NCBI GenBank assembly: GCA_934663645.1
Contig: CAKUKR010000008.1
Location: 1-46,566 of the forward strand
Direction: 5' to 3'
From: an uncultured Muribaculaceae bacterium
GTDB taxonomy: Bacteria; Bacteroidota; Bacteroidia; Bacteroidales; Muribaculaceae
Length of the DNA stretch: 46,566 bases
Part shown: positions 35,384 through 43,767 of the stretch, piece after piece
Position numbering within the stretch: position 1 is the first letter of the stretch
Layout: every line of letters starts with the position of its first letter
The notes under the pieces: generated by a model
What the model saw: only the letters and a program-made list of their open reading frames with translations
Told to the model about the DNA's origin: nothing
The model's database searches: none
Made by a program: the position numbers and the translations under genes

Positions 35384-37615
35384 ATGAAAGCAATGTATGT
35401 TGATGTAGACTGTGCGGAAGACTTGGAGAGCTGCTCCAACGCCGTACTTCGGATTGCAAAAGAAATAGTTCTGTCGAAGCTCTATCCAAAAGCTCCGACC
35501 ATCACAATCGGCAAGAATGTCACCCTCATCTTTGACGGCGGCTTCATTTCAGGCGACTTCAAACTTGTCGGCAACAAGACCACAATCCAAGCCCCTATTG
35601 CCCAAATCTTCGACGGCGTGACTGTCGAAGGCGACTGGATTTGCGACCGCGCATATCCCCAATGGTTTGACGGCGAAGCCGGCAAACAACAGTGGATCAC
35701 TGACATCAAAGACTCTGACGGCCAGCTGACAGACCCGCATGATTGCTCACCCGCAATCAACAAAGCAATCAAGATGAAAAAGATTGGCGAGGTATTCCTC
35801 CCTATGGGACATTACTATGTCGCAAGAAGAATAGAGATGACCCACGGAATACGCCTCATCGGCGAAGGCTGCGGCAGAAAAACCAACAACGAAACGTATG
35901 GAAACCGAGATGACTGGGGCTATGCCACACGAATCGTCCCATACGTCAACAGCGCAGGGGCAGACGGTTTCCCTGACGGCGCAGTTCTCGAACTGAACAT
36001 CAATCGCACTTTGGTGCAAAAGCCCTCAACGCTGAATGTTGCTGCGGAAAGTTTGACTAACGAGGACGATACTTGGTCAATGAGATTTCCAGACCCGACA
36101 TCAACCATCCAAAATGTCGTCTTCAGCAATGACTACAACCGCACAATAAACGGTGTCGATGCTCGCCTGACATTGTCAAGCAAAGTCTGCTGCCTTGTCG
36201 CCGGCGGATTCCTGTTCGAGAATGTCTACTGGAACAATTTCCGCCGCGCCATAAAGGTAACACACGACTATGCCGACATCAAGACTATACGCCACTGCGT
36301 GTTCTCAAGCGACCTCGACTACCTCACCAGCAACCTGCCCGCGTCTCTTGAAGACAAGCAATACATGATTGACCTCGGCTATTCGGGCGATGCCCTTGTG
36401 TTCGAGAACTGCGCTGTGCACACTGTCCCCAAGAAGGAGGGACATTCAGACGGAGCGTTGCGCCTCAACTCTTGCAAGGGAGGTTCTATCTCGAGCAACA
36501 TCCTCAACCGCGATGTCCTGCTCAGCGGAATTACCAATGTGGTGTTCGCTGGCAACCACATGGAAGTCGGTGCGCAGCTGCGCATTGAAAACAGCGACCT
36601 TGCTGTCAACAACAACCATTTCGAGCGCGGTCGCCGCCCATCAGTAGTCTTTGACATTTCTGATGAGACCCACGGCGAGAACGTCGCGACTCCCTGGAAC
36701 GGACACTTCTCAGTCATAAACATGACTGGCAACACCTTCATCGAATGGTTCAAAAAGGCTGCTGAAGACGACGTGTTCGGACGACCCGGCATAAAGGATG
36801 TCTGTGACTACGACTTGGCACTGTGCAGCCAGGGTGAAGCTCCGTACGAGATACACCTCGCTCGAAACTACCGCTATGTATACCTGACCGATGTAGCAAG
36901 CCCTGATCTGTCAAATCATCCGACAGGCATCACCGTCGGGAAATACGTGACCCCGACAGGAACAATAGTACCGGTTGACGAGTTCAACAAGTACAGCCAC
37001 ATCCTGTCTACCGAATCGACCATCCGCTCCAACCTCGGCATTGCCAAATCCGAGGCATACTCATCGATTCCGCAGTTGTCGGCTTATGTATTCTCCAACG
37101 AGAGAATGATAAATCTGGACGACACCCCCAATGGTGTCCCTGCACTGATAAGCGGGTGGAAATTCTCCTACTATGGGGAAGTCATTCTCGACCCGGTGCG
37201 AGACATACGCGGACCGAAGTTCAACTTCTCGTACGGCGAATACGACAAGCGATACGGCAACATCATCTCTATCAAGCGTGTAACCGGAGACAAACCGTGT
37301 ATATTGCGCATAACCAGAGTGCTCCACACTGGCACCAAGCACTACGTTGACGTGCCAGTGTGCGGCGGACGACTACTCTACGATAACCACTACTGCGTCA
37401 ACGGCTACAAATGGCTGGACAAACCAGCCGCGCTGGATGCAGACCCTCACCCGACAACTGCTGTCGAGTTCAAAGACCGTAACGTGGTCTGTGCAAAAGT
37501 CTCTCTCCCCTCCTCAAACGAGGGCTGGGTCAAGGGAGACGTCATAATCAACAACGGCGAAACATCAACTGCCGCGATGTGGTACTTCGACGGCAATAAA
37601 TGGATCGCAAGATAA
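35384..37615 (+). CDS. Pectate-lyase-like beta-helix protein resembling phage tailspikes
   Basis: A 743-residue protein. I choose ATG 35384 (MKAMYVDVDCAEDLESC); the frame from 35327 needs a non-ATG start. No signal peptide, lipobox or membrane span is visible. The pattern GKNVTLIFDGGFISGDFKLV, then YPQWFDGEAG, DCSPAINKAIKMKKIGEVFL and PMGHYYVARRIEMTHGIRLI matches right-handed beta-helix proteins of the Pectate_lyase_3/GH28-related kind, as in phage tail spikes and Bacteroidales surface proteins. The C-terminal SNEGWVKGDVIINNGETSTA and WYFDGNKWIA resemble the last strands of phage tail or cell-surface fibre proteins. GC content is much lower than in the flanking NamZ gene. Function unknown; acquisition by transfer is likely. 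Confidence 0.75.
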   Translation: MKAMYVDVDCAEDLESCSNAVLRIAKEIVLSKLYPKAPTITIGKNVTLIFDGGFISGDFKLVGNKTTIQAPIAQIFDGVTVEGDWICDRAYPQWFDGEAGKQQWITDIKDSDGQLTDPHDCSPAINKAIKMKKIGEVFLPMGHYYVARRIEMTHGIRLIGEGCGRKTNNETYGNRDDWGYATRIVPYVNSAGADGFPDGAVLELNINRTLVQKPSTLNVAAESLTNEDDTWSMRFPDPTSTIQNVVFSNDYNRTINGVDARLTLSSKVCCLVAGGFLFENVYWNNFRRAIKVTHDYADIKTIRHCVFSSDLDYLTSNLPASLEDKQYMIDLGYSGDALVFENCAVHTVPKKEGHSDGALRLNSCKGGSISSNILNRDVLLSGITNVVFAGNHMEVGAQLRIENSDLAVNNNHFERGRRPSVVFDISDETHGENVATPWNGHFSVINMTGNTFIEWFKKAAEDDVFGRPGIKDVCDYDLALCSQGEAPYEIHLARNYRYVYLTDVASPDLSNHPTGITVGKYVTPTGTIVPVDEFNKYSHILSTESTIRSNLGIAKSEAYSSIPQLSAYVFSNERMINLDDTPNGVPALISGWKFSYYGEVILDPVRDIRGPKFNFSYGEYDKRYGNIISIKRVTGDKPCILRITRVLHTGTKHYVDVPVCGGRLLYDNHYCVNGYKWLDKPAALDADPHPTTAVEFKDRNVVCAKVSLPSSNEGWVKGDVIINNGETSTAAMWYFDGNKWIAR

Positions 37616-37637
37616 CACGATAATCCAACCATGAGAA

Positions 37638-37665
37638 GAGTATCTGCGCCGCAGCGCAGATACTC
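37638..37665 (+). terminator. Perfect 12-bp hairpin between the beta-helix and BspA-like genes
   Basis: 37638-37649 and 37654-37665 are perfectly complementary around a four-base CGCA loop, followed by a pyrimidine-rich ACTTTTCTTC. No TAnnTTTG box lies between it and the next gene 35 bp later, so the next gene depends on read-through or on a promoter I cannot see. Confidence 0.75.
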
Positions 37666-37700
37666 CCTACACTTTTCTTCACTCAATAAACAAAGGAATT

Positions 37701-40037
37701 ATGAAACATTTAATGAGACAATGGACGGCAAGGCTTACCCTCGCGATGCTTGTATTGGCATCAGCATTGGCTACCCATGCAGGAGAATACTACCTGCGGG
37801 AAAAGTTCACTTACTTGTCCGGTTCAAACGCCATGATGACAGGGTTTGAAAAATCCAGCGATGGCATTGACTGCGATCAGGACGGCAAAATACTCGACAC
37901 ATACACCATGTCAAAAACGTGGTGGTATCAAGACCCGAATGTCGATCCTCGCAAAGGGGGAATGACGGAGTGCTCTGTGATTGAGATTGCAGAAAATGCA
38001 CTTAGAGGGCAGGACCAAGTCAAGGCAATAAACCTGGCAGACTACCTGCAGACGATGCCTGACGGCGTGTTCAAGGACTGCAAAAGCCTGACGAGCGTGA
38101 ATATAAACAGCGGCAACAAGTTCTTCAAGTCAGACGGCAACTGCCTGTATCGCGTCTCTGCAGTCGCAAAAGAACTGATATGGGTAAGCAGCGCAGTGAC
38201 CGACTTCGTCATTCCAGCCGACGTAACTTCTGTAACTCCGTACACATTCCTCAACTGCAAGTCACTGTCAAATCTTTCAATTGACCCGCAAAACCTGTCC
38301 CTGAAAATGGACGGAGACTTCATAGTAAGCTACGACGGATCAAAAGTATACGCTTGTCTGCATCACGGCAGCGAAGTGGTGCTGCCCGAAGGGGTCAAGA
38401 GCATACCTGACGGCTTTATGGCGGAAAATATATTCTCCGACGTGACCAAGGTCGTACTGCCTGAAAGTCTGGAGAAAATCGGCTCGTATGCGTTCAAAGG
38501 GTGTACTTCACTCAAGGAGATTGAGCTGCCGGCTTCAGTGAAGACACTGGACTCACACGCTTTCAGCAGGTCAATGCTGGAAAAGATTGTATTCCGGGGC
38601 AGCTCTGCCGTGACATTCAGGGACAATGCCTTTGCAGACATGACCCAGCTTACGGAAATCGTCATGCCCCAGTCTGTGGACGTTCTTGGCAACCAGCTGT
38701 TCCGGGGCAGCTATCTGCTTCAGCACATCGTCCTGCCGCAAACGGTACGCAGGATGGGCGACGAGATGTTCAAGGACTGCATCGGGCTGCTGTCAGCAGA
38801 ACTGCCGCATACAGTGTCATCAGGAGCAATCGGGAAACGCATGTTCGCCGATTGTTCAAAGCTTCAGACGGTCACAATGCCGACAAACATCTCCGAAATC
38901 CCCGAAGAGACATTCTTCAGATGCTCTGCACTCACGACTTTCACCGTGCCGCAAAACATCACCAGCATCAGCGATGGCGCATTCCGCAGTTCCGGCATCG
39001 AAAATGTAACAATGCACGATGCCGTAACAACCTTCGGCACAGGCGTATTCGAGTATACACCCAACCTGAAGACAATCACCCTGTCAAACGGCATGACACA
39101 GATACCAGCACGCACGTTCCGTGGCAGCGGCATACGCGAAATACAGCTGCCGCAAAGCATCACAGAGGTCTGCGACTCGGCATTCATGGACTGCCAAAGC
39201 ATCAGCAATGTTTCGTTGCAGGAGGGTGTCAGAACCTTGGGTGAAGCCGTTTTCAAGAACTCTCATCTCCAAACAATACACCTCCCGGCAACCATGCGCG
39301 AAATAGGCAAATCCGCATTTGAAAGTGCCTCGCTGCTGCAAGAAATAACAGGCTGCGAGGGGCTTGAGAGAATCGGGGAAAAAGCGTTCTACGGCTGCAC
39401 CTTCACCACATTCCCGTTCTGCGGCAACCTCAAGGAGATTGCTGAATACGGCTTCGCGCAATGCCGAAAACTGACAGAAGCCAACCTACCCGAAAATTGT
39501 AAGTTAGGAATATACTCATTTCAGCAAACATCAGCACTGAAGAAATTCCGCATACCTTGGGTCAACGAGAAAGTTCCAGCTGGACTGCTCGAGAAGTCCG
39601 GCATCGAGACTGTCATAATCAGCCAGAATTGCAAATACATTGCCGACTCCGCATTTGACACGTCAACATTGCGCACCGTGTACTGCAATGCAATTGTGCC
39701 GGATACCGGTTATCCTTTCCACAAAGACACCTACAATTTCGGAACGTTGCGAGTACCCGTCGGCAGCAAAGACAAGTTTGTCCAAGATTACCAATGGGGC
39801 AAATTCCTTGAAATCGTCGAGGACGCATCCGGGGTTGAGGATGTGAGCGGCGACGAGGTGGGAGTGCAGATTTCCGTGGCAGGCGGCGAGCTGACAGTCA
39901 GCGGCTGCGCCAGCGTCGAGGTCTACGCAGCCAACGGCCTCCGCGTATACGCCGGCACGCCAGGCAGCATCGGCAGCCTCCCCGCAGGCCTCTACATCGT
40001 CCGCGCAGGCGGCCGCACCGCCAAGGTCCGCCTCTGA
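37701..40037 (+). CDS. BspA-like leucine-rich repeat protein with T9SS-like tail
   Basis: A 778-residue exported protein with signal peptide MKHLMRQWTARLTLAMLVLA to HAGE. The body has some 18-20 BspA/TpLRR units of about 23 residues such as LPESLEKIGSYAFKGCTSLKEIELPASV, from about residue 80 to 680. The last 65 residues (GGELTVSGCASVEVYAANGL, then PAGLYIVRAGGRTAKVRL) are a sorting module nearly matching the tail of the 18.5-21.0 kb protein. Base composition changes sharply: a 60-base sample at 38581 has 30 G/C, while samples at 39841 and 39901 have 38 and 44. AAGGA lies just before the ATG. Likely a surface adhesin; ligand unknown. Confidence 0.88.
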   Translation: MKHLMRQWTARLTLAMLVLASALATHAGEYYLREKFTYLSGSNAMMTGFEKSSDGIDCDQDGKILDTYTMSKTWWYQDPNVDPRKGGMTECSVIEIAENALRGQDQVKAINLADYLQTMPDGVFKDCKSLTSVNINSGNKFFKSDGNCLYRVSAVAKELIWVSSAVTDFVIPADVTSVTPYTFLNCKSLSNLSIDPQNLSLKMDGDFIVSYDGSKVYACLHHGSEVVLPEGVKSIPDGFMAENIFSDVTKVVLPESLEKIGSYAFKGCTSLKEIELPASVKTLDSHAFSRSMLEKIVFRGSSAVTFRDNAFADMTQLTEIVMPQSVDVLGNQLFRGSYLLQHIVLPQTVRRMGDEMFKDCIGLLSAELPHTVSSGAIGKRMFADCSKLQTVTMPTNISEIPEETFFRCSALTTFTVPQNITSISDGAFRSSGIENVTMHDAVTTFGTGVFEYTPNLKTITLSNGMTQIPARTFRGSGIREIQLPQSITEVCDSAFMDCQSISNVSLQEGVRTLGEAVFKNSHLQTIHLPATMREIGKSAFESASLLQEITGCEGLERIGEKAFYGCTFTTFPFCGNLKEIAEYGFAQCRKLTEANLPENCKLGIYSFQQTSALKKFRIPWVNEKVPAGLLEKSGIETVIISQNCKYIADSAFDTSTLRTVYCNAIVPDTGYPFHKDTYNFGTLRVPVGSKDKFVQDYQWGKFLEIVEDASGVEDVSGDEVGVQISVAGGELTVSGCASVEVYAANGLRVYAGTPGSIGSLPAGLYIVRAGGRTAKVRL

Positions 40038-40083
40038 ACGAGCGGCGGCTGTCAATAATTTTTCGCGGTTTTGCGGCGGATTA

Positions 40084-40115
40084 TTTTGCGGTACGAACCT
40101 TTATGCGTAACTTTG
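40084..40115 (+). promoter_or_regulatory. Promoter of the nitroreductase leader
   Basis: TTTTG at 40084-40088 and TAACTTTG at 40108-40115 are 19 bp apart. Transcription should start near 40121, about 335 nt before the nitroreductase ATG. Confidence 0.75.
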
Positions 40116-40120
40116 CGTTG

Positions 40121-40380
40121 ACAATAAAAGCAAGAGAGCTGAAAGAACACCACATCAAATGATTGGGAAACTCATCAATTATACGTGAAATACCGAGACA
40201 AGCCGTCTCATCAATGGCGGGCCCCACGCCGGCACTCGTGCAGGTGTTGCCCTTGCGGCACAGGCGGATTACAAAGAGGAGAAGGCACTCAAATCCTGTC
40301 ATACGGAGTTTCATCACATATCCTTTGGTGTGGCTACCATAGGCCGATGGTCGTAGCAATGCGGTCATCGGCTCTTTTTT
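40121..40380 (+). ncRNA. Putative structured leader or small RNA ending at a terminator
   Basis: From the predicted start to the T-run is about 260 nt with no convincing protein; only tiny frames such as MIGKLINYT (from 40160) and a 42-codon frame from 40194 occur. It contains GC-rich self-complementary parts around 40200-40265. ATG-less stretches, promoter and terminator fit an sRNA or a transcription-attenuation leader for the downstream nitroreductase. I do not recognise an FMN, 6S, tmRNA, RNase P or SRP consensus. Confidence 0.5.
40343..40380 (+). terminator. Intrinsic terminator with competing antiterminator pairing
   Basis: 40343-40354 pairs with 40361-40372 (12 pairs including three G-T wobbles; GCCGATG with CATCGGC at the base), loop AGCAAT, then TCTTTTTT. 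The bases CTACCAT (40334-40340) can instead pair with ATG(GTC)GTAG at 40347-40356, which would break the terminator's left arm. Confidence 0.8.
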
Positions 40381-40393
40381 GCCCACTTGCCCT

Positions 40394-40419
40394 CGCCACA
40401 GGGTCATTCCCTCGTGGCG
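40394..40419 (+). promoter_or_regulatory. Second hairpin before the nitroreductase
   Basis: CGCCACAGGG (40394-40403) pairs with CCCT(C)GTGGCG (40409-40419): ten pairs with one bulged C and a five-base loop. It lies 36 nt before the ATG at 40456 and could influence RNA stability or ribosome access. Confidence 0.55.
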
Positions 40420-40455
40420 GCTGCACAAAATTGCCATATACCTATAACCGAATTT

Positions 40456-41211
40456 ATGATGAAAGACGTAAGAAACACCCTGCTCGAGCGCGTGAGCATA
40501 CGCCGATACGAGCGCGAGGCGATAAGCGATGAAACTATGCGGTTCATCTATGATGCCATACGCAACACACCGACAAGCTACAACGGACAGCAGTTCTCGG
40601 TCATCGACATCGATGACCAGCAGCTCAAGGAGCAGCTGTACGGCATCACAAACCAGAAGCAGCTCAAGACCTGCAACCGTCTGCTGATATTCCTCGCCGA
40701 CTTCAACAAGATAGAACGCCTCGCCACAGCCCACGGCCTCGACATTCCCCCGATCCGCAACACCATGGACGGCGTGATGCTGGGCGTGATAGACGCTGCC
40801 CTCGCCATGATGAGCGCAGTTGTCGCCGCCGAGGCGTGCGGGCTGGGCTGCAACTGCGTGGGCTACCTGCGCACAGCCGACCCCAAGAAGGTTGCCGAGA
40901 TGCTCGGCCTCCCCAAGGGGGTATTCGTAGTCTGCGGCCTCGCTCTGGGCATCCCTCGCGAGCATCCCGACCTGAAGCCTAAACAGCCGGCTTCGCTCAC
41001 AGTGTTCCGCAACAGATACCGCACCGACGGCGACGCTATGCTCGAGGAGCTCGAGAAATACGATGCCGAGATATGCCACTACAACCGCACCCGCTCGGGC
41101 GGCCCGTCAGACAATGACTGGGTGGCACACATCCTCGACTATTACCGACATGCGTGCGACTACCGCATCTTGCAGTATCTCGCCGAACAGGGCTTCGACA
41201 TAAAGAGATAA
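40456..41211 (+). CDS. Nitroreductase-family flavoprotein (NfsA/FRP-like)
   Basis: A 251-residue soluble oxidoreductase, expected to bind FMN and use NAD(P)H to reduce nitro compounds, quinones or flavins. The N-terminal RVSIRRYEREAISDETMRFI (about residues 13-32), then RNTPTSYNGQQFSVIDIDD and AALAMMSAVVAAEACGLGCN, are hallmark FMN-site segments, followed by VGYLRTADPKKVAEMLGLPK and VFVVCGLALGIP. Length and the C-terminal extension fit the NfsA/Frp branch. The start is ATG 40456 (a second ATG at 40459 is equally possible); the frame from 40387 lies within the leader. Expression probably depends on read-through of the terminator at 40343-40380. Confidence 0.9.
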   Translation: MMKDVRNTLLERVSIRRYEREAISDETMRFIYDAIRNTPTSYNGQQFSVIDIDDQQLKEQLYGITNQKQLKTCNRLLIFLADFNKIERLATAHGLDIPPIRNTMDGVMLGVIDAALAMMSAVVAAEACGLGCNCVGYLRTADPKKVAEMLGLPKGVFVVCGLALGIPREHPDLKPKQPASLTVFRNRYRTDGDAMLEELEKYDAEICHYNRTRSGGPSDNDWVAHILDYYRHACDYRILQYLAEQGFDIKR

Positions 41212-41240
41212 CAACCTCTGGAACAATCGATTAACAGTAT

Positions 41241-41278
41241 TGACAGGCATGCTTAAACCAAGGTGTGCCTGTCATTTT
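41241..41278 (+). terminator. Intrinsic terminator of the nitroreductase gene
   Basis: TGACAGGCA (41241-41249) and TGCCTGTCA (41266-41274) form a perfect nine-pair stem directly followed by TTTTC. It lies 29 nt after the stop. Confidence 0.75.
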
Positions 41279-41322
41279 CATGTGACGCAAGCGCAGCGCA
41301 CACGGCTGGTGTCCGCAATTTA

Positions 41323-41355
41323 TTTTGCCGGTTGCGCATTTTATTGCTATTTTTG
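41323..41355 (+). promoter_or_regulatory. Promoter of the 41.4 kb secreted protein gene
   Basis: TTTTG at 41323-41327 and TATTTTTG at 41348-41355 are 20 bp apart, with a leader of about 25 nt to the ATG at 41386. Confidence 0.75.
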
Positions 41356-41385
41356 CGAGTACTAATCAAATCAACCCGTTCTACT

Positions 41386-43524
41386 ATGACAAAACTGTTT
41401 ACGACACTGGCGATTGCAGCCGCTGCGGCAGCGGCAATGCCCACATACGGAGCTGACATCACTCCGCGTGTCAAAGATGCCGGCAGCGAAATGCCAGCAC
41501 GTGCAAAGAGTGGCATTACCTCACCTGCGCCCGCCGCTCACGAGGCTGCGGCCGGCGTTGAGCTGATGGGCTGCGCCTTCGGCTCTTCAGCCGGACACAA
41601 GTCCGGACTGTACAAGTTCTCCACCACCGCGCCCGAGGTGATGACGTTGCTCAATGAAGACCCGCAGGCCACCGGCGGCGGCACATACGGCAAAGGCAAG
41701 TACTATTGCCAGTGGTACCTGTCTATCATGGGCTCTGACGTTTGGACAAACTTCGTATACGACACCAACACTTGGGAGTGGAAAGGCGAAATCGGCTCTC
41801 GCGAGACATGGGCTTACGACCTGGCATACGACGATGCGACTGACCGCATATACGGCTGCTTCCACGACCCCGACGAGCAGTACGAGGGCGCACGCCTCGT
41901 GTTCGGCTGGATAGAGGCTGACAAATACGCAACCCCCTCACCCTCCATTCACCCGGTATGCGACGTGTTCGAAGCATACGACGGCCTCGCCTTCGACGGC
42001 ACAGGACAGCTCTTCGCGCTCACACGCGAGGGCAAGCTCTACCGCCTCGACAAAGAGACCGGCGCGACTACGCTCGTGGGCATGACTGGGCTGGTAGGCT
42101 ACTACAACACTTCCGCCACCATAGACAAGTCCACAGGCACAATGTACTATTTCCTCTGCCTGAAGGACGGCCCGACATCCCTCTACGCTATCAATACAAC
42201 GACCGCCGAAGCCACACACATCTACGACCTCGCCGGAGGTGAGGAAGTGCAGGGTCTCGCGATATTCGAGCCTATGGCAGACGCTGACGCTCCCGCAGCA
42301 GCCAAGAACCTCACACTCGACTTTGAGGGCGGCTCGCTCACCGGCAACGTCTCCTTCACCACGCCTACCAAGACCTACGGCGGCGCTGACGGCGGCGGCA
42401 TGATCAACTACAGTGTCGCTTACCGCCTCTATGACGAGGAGGACAGCGAATACTTCACGCTCGCAAACGGCATCACAACATACGGCCAGGACATTACCGT
42501 TCCCGTCACCCTGCCCGACAACTACCAGTATGTCATCGCCGTGACCCTCAACAACTCCGCCGGAGACAGCCCGACAGCCGTTGCTGACCGCTTCATCGGC
42601 TACGACACCCCCCTCTCCCCCCGCGAATGTACGCTCACTGCCGAAGGCACGCAGATGACCGTAACCTGGACAGCCGTCGATAAGACGATGCACAACGGAT
42701 ACCTCGACACTGACGCGCTCACATACTACGTGACACGCATCGAAGGCGATGTGGAAACTGTTGTGGCAGAGGCTACGAAAGCCACCTCGCTGACCGAGAC
42801 CATACCAATGCCCGAGCAGCACACCTCAATCAGATACTCCGTCCGCGCCGACAACCACGGCATGGTGTCTGCAGCCGAAACATCAAACGCCGTTTCGCTC
42901 GGCACATACGCCGCCCCATACGTCTGCGACTTCGAGACAGCCGACCAGTTCGGCGAGTTCACCGTACTCTGCAAGGAGTCCGACCCCAGCAACTTCTACC
43001 ACTGGGAATACCACGCCGGCTACCAGGCGGCACACGTCGGCAACGGCAAGTATGCCGACGACGACTGGCTGATAACACCCGCCATACGCCTCGAGGGAGG
43101 CAAGAAATACACCGTCAAGCTGACTGTGGCAAACAACAACGCCAACAGCATGGCACGCTTCACCCTCAACGCCGGCAACGAGCCCACACGCGCCGGAATG
43201 GCACAGCACGAGCTGCTCGCCCTGACTGAGTTCACCTGCAAGCGTCCGCAGACCACCGAATACCAGGCAAACTTCACCCCGGCTGCAGACGGCCTATACT
43301 ATGTCGGCATACACTCGCTGGCGCTCGCCTCATCATGGGACGACTTCATTGTATACCACATCGAACTGAAGGACAGCGACAACTCCGGCATCGCCGATGT
43401 CACCGCTACGGAAGCCGCTGCCGAATACTACACCATCGACGGCCGCCGCGTCAGCGCAGACGCAGCACACGGCCTGGTGATAGTCAAGAGAGGCACACAG
43501 GTGCGCAAGGTCATCATCAAGTAA
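41386..43524 (+). CDS. Secreted beta-propeller/Fn3/choice-of-anchor J protein with T9SS-like tail
   Basis: A 712-residue exported protein. The start is ATG 41386 (MTKLFTTLAIAAAAAAAMPTYGAD, a signal peptide), right after the promoter; the 41263 frame starts upstream of it. Residues about 60-300 show propeller-like repeats (YDLAYDDATDRIYGCFHD, GLAFDGTGQLFALTREGKLY, ATIDKSTGTMYYFLCLKD). Two Fn3-like domains follow, then a choice-of-anchor J jelly roll with KYADDDWLITPAIRLEGGKK. The tail SGIADVTATEAAAEYYTIDG and HGLVIVKRGTQVRKVIIK is a T9SS-like sorting end. Probably surface-attached; ligand unknown. A strong terminator follows, so it is a single-gene unit. Confidence 0.85.
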   Translation: MTKLFTTLAIAAAAAAAMPTYGADITPRVKDAGSEMPARAKSGITSPAPAAHEAAAGVELMGCAFGSSAGHKSGLYKFSTTAPEVMTLLNEDPQATGGGTYGKGKYYCQWYLSIMGSDVWTNFVYDTNTWEWKGEIGSRETWAYDLAYDDATDRIYGCFHDPDEQYEGARLVFGWIEADKYATPSPSIHPVCDVFEAYDGLAFDGTGQLFALTREGKLYRLDKETGATTLVGMTGLVGYYNTSATIDKSTGTMYYFLCLKDGPTSLYAINTTTAEATHIYDLAGGEEVQGLAIFEPMADADAPAAAKNLTLDFEGGSLTGNVSFTTPTKTYGGADGGGMINYSVAYRLYDEEDSEYFTLANGITTYGQDITVPVTLPDNYQYVIAVTLNNSAGDSPTAVADRFIGYDTPLSPRECTLTAEGTQMTVTWTAVDKTMHNGYLDTDALTYYVTRIEGDVETVVAEATKATSLTETIPMPEQHTSIRYSVRADNHGMVSAAETSNAVSLGTYAAPYVCDFETADQFGEFTVLCKESDPSNFYHWEYHAGYQAAHVGNGKYADDDWLITPAIRLEGGKKYTVKLTVANNNANSMARFTLNAGNEPTRAGMAQHELLALTEFTCKRPQTTEYQANFTPAADGLYYVGIHSLALASSWDDFIVYHIELKDSDNSGIADVTATEAAAEYYTIDGRRVSADAAHGLVIVKRGTQVRKVIIK

Positions 43525-43548
43525 CAGCCTGACGCACACCACCCATAC

Positions 43549-43590
43549 GCAGGGGACGCATCCGCACGGTGCGCCCCCGCTTTTATTTTT
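43549..43590 (+). terminator. Intrinsic terminator of the 41.4 kb gene
   Basis: 43549-43560 pairs with 43570-43580 (ten pairs, one A-C mismatch and one bulged A) around a nine-base loop, then TTTTATTTTT. It lies 25 nt after the stop. Confidence 0.8.
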
Positions 43591-43626
43591 GCCGAGTCAA
43601 GATCAAGACTCAAATAGGCTTTAGTA

Positions 43627-43657
43627 TTGCGAGTATTGGATTTTTTCACTAAATTTG
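43627..43657 (+). promoter_or_regulatory. Promoter of the 43.8 kb gene
   Basis: TTG at 43627-43629 and TAAATTTG at 43650-43657 are exactly 20 bp apart. The leader would be about 105 nt (to 43767), AT-rich and without evident structure. Confidence 0.7.
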
Positions 43658-43767
43658 CACATCAAACAACAGCTGACAAGCTCTGCTTGAAAGCCATTCG
43701 GTTTCGACTCATTTTTGCATAGCCAAACTGACATTGCAACTGACACTTTCATAAACATCAAAACAAC

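Noticed and set aside
40121..40380. FMN riboswitch upstream of a flavoprotein
   Set aside because: The conserved RFN sequence blocks are not visible; only the terminator layout is supported.
40185..40532. 115-aa frame before the nitroreductase
   Set aside because: It spans the terminator hairpin and overlaps the nitroreductase out of frame; its Arg/His-rich product looks random.
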